Of a stretch of DNA of 8,447 bases, positions 7,040-8,447 are shown piece by piece. The notes under the pieces were generated by a model. It was not told where the DNA came from. It saw nothing but the letters and a program-made list of their open reading frames with translations, and did not search any database. The DNA comes from Desulfobacterales bacterium. Lineage in GTDB: Bacteria > Desulfobacterota > DSM-4660 > Desulfatiglandales > Desulfatiglandaceae. Position numbers and translations under genes: made by a program. Location: contig JAIOSR010000454.1 in assembly GCA_021107495.1 (NCBI GenBank), positions 1 to 8,447 on the forward strand. The letters run 5' to 3'. How positions within the stretch are numbered: position 1 is the first letter of the stretch; every line of letters starts with the position of its first letter.

Positions 7040-7067
7040 TTAATTTCGAAAATGCTGCACGGGGCCG

Positions 7068-8006
7068 CTACTTAGCTTTATTCTTAGAAATCATAAGGAT
7101 TGCCTTCTCTAAGGCACGATTGAAATCCCTTGAACGATCGAGCATCAGGAAATGATCCGCTCCTTTCAGAATAATAGCTTCGTAAAAAGACATATGTCGG
7201 CGGTTGGCCTCATAATCAACAGGCCACACGTCGCCGTTTACGGACATGACGGGGATGTGAATTTCATCAAATATTTTGGCTGCTTCCCCTGTAATGTACT
7301 GTGACATCATGCCCTTCAACGCGCTTATGGCGACGGTCGGTGGGGCCGCTGACATGTCCGAAAGAATCCACTCTTGCAGTTGCGGATCCATGTAGGGCAA
7401 AATCATTTGCCCTACGAATTTCCTGCTTCCGCTGCGAAAGTCCTTCTCCAGGGGGGCTAACATCTTTGTTAATTCCTCGCGTGTCAACGGATATTCTATG
7501 TTCTCAAGCGTATCTACACCTATCAGTCCTATAACACTACCAGGCATGAGTCGAGCAGCCTCTGCAATGACCGAGCCGCCCATGGAATGTCCCACCAGAA
7601 TGACGGGATTTGCACCTATTGCCTCTGTCACTGCTTGAACATCCTCTCCGAAAGACAACATGGAATACTGAGAACGTGCCGTACCGGAGTGACCGTGGCC
7701 TGCAAGGTCAAGCGTGACAACGCGATGGCTCTTCGAAAAGTGCGGCACCTGAGCACGCCAGTAACGGGCATCGCAACACCAGCCGTGCACGAATACAAGA
7801 GTCGGTTCACCGGCACCGCAGACCTCAAAAGAAATTGGGGTGCCATCTTTGGAAAGGACAATCCGCGGCCATTCTGCTTCCGCTCGTTTCACTCCAAAGA
7901 TCAGGAGCAGGATCACCAAACAACCGGCCAGACACACCGAATGTCTCTTAACCGCTCTGCAGTCTAATTTACCACAAATCCCAGTGGTGTTTGCTGATAC
8001 TTTCAC
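7068..8006 (-). CDS. Alpha/beta hydrolase with N-terminal export signal or membrane anchor
   Basis: An alpha/beta-hydrolase-fold enzyme of 312 residues when started at GTG 8004-8006. The catalytic pattern is complete: oxyanion-hole motif HGWCCDARYW (about 74-83), the LDLAGHGHSG loop (99-108), nucleophile Ser141 in GHSMGG, acid probably Asp259 in SVNGDVWP, and His285 in GADHF. A hydrophobic stretch at about 24-39 (CLAGCLVILLLIFG) is preceded by basic residues and followed by AEA-EW, a plausible signal-peptidase I site. It is therefore probably periplasmic or membrane-anchored. The substrate is unknown; the fold covers esterases, lipases, haloalkane dehalogenases and others. An upstream GTG (8040-8042) would give 324 residues, but it has no ribosome site and lies within a hairpin. 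The chosen GTG has AAAGGA 9 nt upstream. No neighbour suggests a pathway. Confidence 0.85.
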   Translation of the reverse strand: MKVSANTTGICGKLDCRAVKRHSVCLAGCLVILLLIFGVKRAEAEWPRIVLSKDGTPISFEVCGAGEPTLVFVHGWCCDARYWRAQVPHFSKSHRVVTLDLAGHGHSGTARSQYSMLSFGEDVQAVTEAIGANPVILVGHSMGGSVIAEAARLMPGSVIGLIGVDTLENIEYPLTREELTKMLAPLEKDFRSGSRKFVGQMILPYMDPQLQEWILSDMSAAPPTVAISALKGMMSQYITGEAAKIFDEIHIPVMSVNGDVWPVDYEANRRHMSFYEAIILKGADHFLMLDRSRDFNRALEKAILMISKNKAK

Positions 8007-8015
8007 AGTCTGTTT

Positions 8016-8021
8016 TCCTTT
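8016..8021 (-). promoter_or_regulatory. Ribosome binding site favouring the GTG start of the hydrolase
   Basis: AAAGGA on the - strand lies 9 nt before GTG 8004-8006. The longer alternative start at 8042 has no such site. Confidence 0.5.
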
Positions 8022-8036
8022 GCTCTGAACGACGCG

Positions 8037-8071
8037 CCTCACAGACCGTGAGGTACAAGCTGTCCTTGTGC
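8037..8071. repeat. Two adjoining hairpins between the toxin-antitoxin pair and the hydrolase
   Basis: CCTCAC (8037-8042) pairs perfectly with GTGAGG (8048-8053) around a 5-nt loop. Immediately next to it, ACAAG (8055-8059) pairs with CTTGT (8065-8069) around another 5-nt loop, extendable by a wobble and a G-C pair to 8053-8071. On the - strand they lie 28-62 nt behind the antitoxin stop and just before the hydrolase start. No U tract follows, so they are not a standard rho-independent terminator. They may instead stabilise the 3' end or act in the hydrolase leader. Confidence 0.5.
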
Positions 8072-8098
8072 AGGCTCATGTTCAGTAAATTTGATTAT

Positions 8099-8332
8099 TT
8101 ATATCCGATCGTAATCTTCCGGTTCTGAATCAGGAACCTTTTTGAGTACTTTCTGGAATTTTTTCAAACTTGCCCTTTTAGCCCTTGCTTCGATGTATTC
8201 TTCGGTCAAAAGCGCAGACATCTTTTCAGCAGCAGATGCGACGAACTGATTTATGGAAATACCCTCACGCTTTGCCAATTGCCTTATCTGTTCATGGAGA
8301 GAATTAGGGATACGCAAACTTAATGTACTCAT
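8099..8332 (-). CDS. Ribbon-helix-helix antitoxin of a PIN-toxin pair (HicB-like/CopG type)
   Basis: A 77-residue protein whose first 45 residues form a ribbon-helix-helix DNA-binding domain: strand STLSLRIP, then helices with LHEQIRQLAKREG and SINQFVASAAEKM. The charged tail (TEEYIEARAKR, then a segment ending PEDYDRI) is typical of small antitoxins annotated as HicB-family that accompany PIN toxins, and probably wraps the toxin. It should neutralise the PIN ribonuclease encoded just upstream and repress the operon. GGAG lies 7 nt before the ATG. The ATG overlaps the toxin stop in an ATGA, so the two are translationally coupled. Compared with relatives as I remember them, helix 2 appears one residue shorter (SAAEKM where SAVAEKM is usual). 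I cannot check whether this matters. Confidence 0.85.
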   Translation of the reverse strand: MSTLSLRIPNSLHEQIRQLAKREGISINQFVASAAEKMSALLTEEYIEARAKRASLKKFQKVLKKVPDSEPEDYDRI

Positions 8333-8447
8333 GATATTACTCCAATCTCGATAAGAAATTCTTTTGGATCAAGAATTCTCAAACCGAATTTTTCAGCATT
8401 TATAAAATGGCGTTTATTGTATGTAATAATTGCATCGCAACCACCCG
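8329..8447 (-). CDS. PIN-domain toxin (VapC-like/COG1569 type), 5' end outside window
   Basis: Only the last 38 codons plus stop lie in the window; the gene continues past the right edge, which is why it has no start codon here. The visible frame reads GGCDAIITYNKRHF, then AEKFGLRIL and PKEFLIEIGVIS. This is the usual C-terminal end of the 'toxin component, PIN family' proteins: the acidic Asp in the xxDAIITYN strand and the His-Phe that follows are characteristic of the fold. PIN toxins are Mg2+-dependent ribonucleases that cleave tRNA, rRNA or mRNA. The stop codon TGA (8329-8331) overlaps the antitoxin ATG by 4 nt. The catalytic N-terminal residues cannot be seen, so activity is unknown. 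Confidence 0.8.
   Translation of the reverse strand, partial: GGCDAIITYNKRHFINAEKFGLRILDPKEFLIEIGVIS

Noticed and set aside
6939..7040. Resemblance of the GGAGCCGTAC-type sequence to a group II intron domain V
   Set aside because: The GAGCCGTAC half is present but the matching catalytic half, bulge and tetraloop are not, and no reverse transcriptase is nearby.
7882..7930. Lipobox-like LAGC in the hydrolase N terminus
   Set aside because: The Cys stands before the hydrophobic stretch, not after it as in lipoproteins; AEA-EW is the better cleavage site.
7587..7967. 126-codon open frame on the + strand inside the hydrolase gene
   Set aside because: It is antisense to a hydrolase with a complete catalytic triad and its composition is Cys/Arg/His-rich without a known pattern.
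1..8447. CRISPR arrays, tRNA and rRNA genes
   Set aside because: No regularly spaced repeats, no tRNA-like cloverleaf with T-loop signature and no rRNA-like sequence were seen on either strand.

Overview
This window of about 8.4 kb looks like chromosomal DNA of a Gram-negative bacterium, most likely a deltaproteobacterium (Desulfobacterota). That placement is inference. It rests on the style of the two hybrid PAS/histidine-kinase/receiver proteins, the moderate G+C content, the IS30 remnant, the PIN/RHH toxin-antitoxin pair, and an apparent use of selenocysteine, which is common in that group. There is no rRNA, tRNA or housekeeping marker to settle it.

Left part (1-6115, all + strand). A hybrid sensor kinase, cut by the left window edge, is followed by a ten-helix-type auxin-efflux-carrier (AEC) family permease that probably starts at a TTG codon. 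Then comes a very large hybrid kinase with six PAS domains, HisKA, HATPase and a C-terminal receiver. Two adjacent PAS domains of the large kinase are clear tandem duplicates. No DNA-binding response regulator or Hpt protein is present, so the phosphorelay outputs lie elsewhere. The stretch may be a sensing and transport cluster, but nothing shows that the permease is the kinases' target.

Middle (6116-7067). Only the C-terminal end of an IS30-family transposase remains directly behind the large kinase, followed by about 190 bp of non-coding DNA. On the - strand is the most notable gene: a small stand-alone O6-alkylguanine-DNA alkyltransferase (MGMT) domain. Its catalytic Pro-Cys-His-Arg-Val motif reads Pro-UGA-His-Arg-Val. 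The frame stays open and well conserved for 52 codons past the UGA. A hairpin with a GGUC apical loop lies 21 nt downstream, which fits a bacterial SECIS element. I read this as a selenocysteine-containing MGMT. Upstream of it is a 218-bp gap with a strong interrupted palindrome.

Right part (7068-8447, all - strand). An alpha/beta hydrolase with an N-terminal export signal or membrane anchor is preceded by two back-to-back hairpins. Beyond these is a toxin-antitoxin pair in toxin-first order: a PIN-domain toxin cut by the right window edge, overlapping by 4 nt a ribbon-helix-helix antitoxin.
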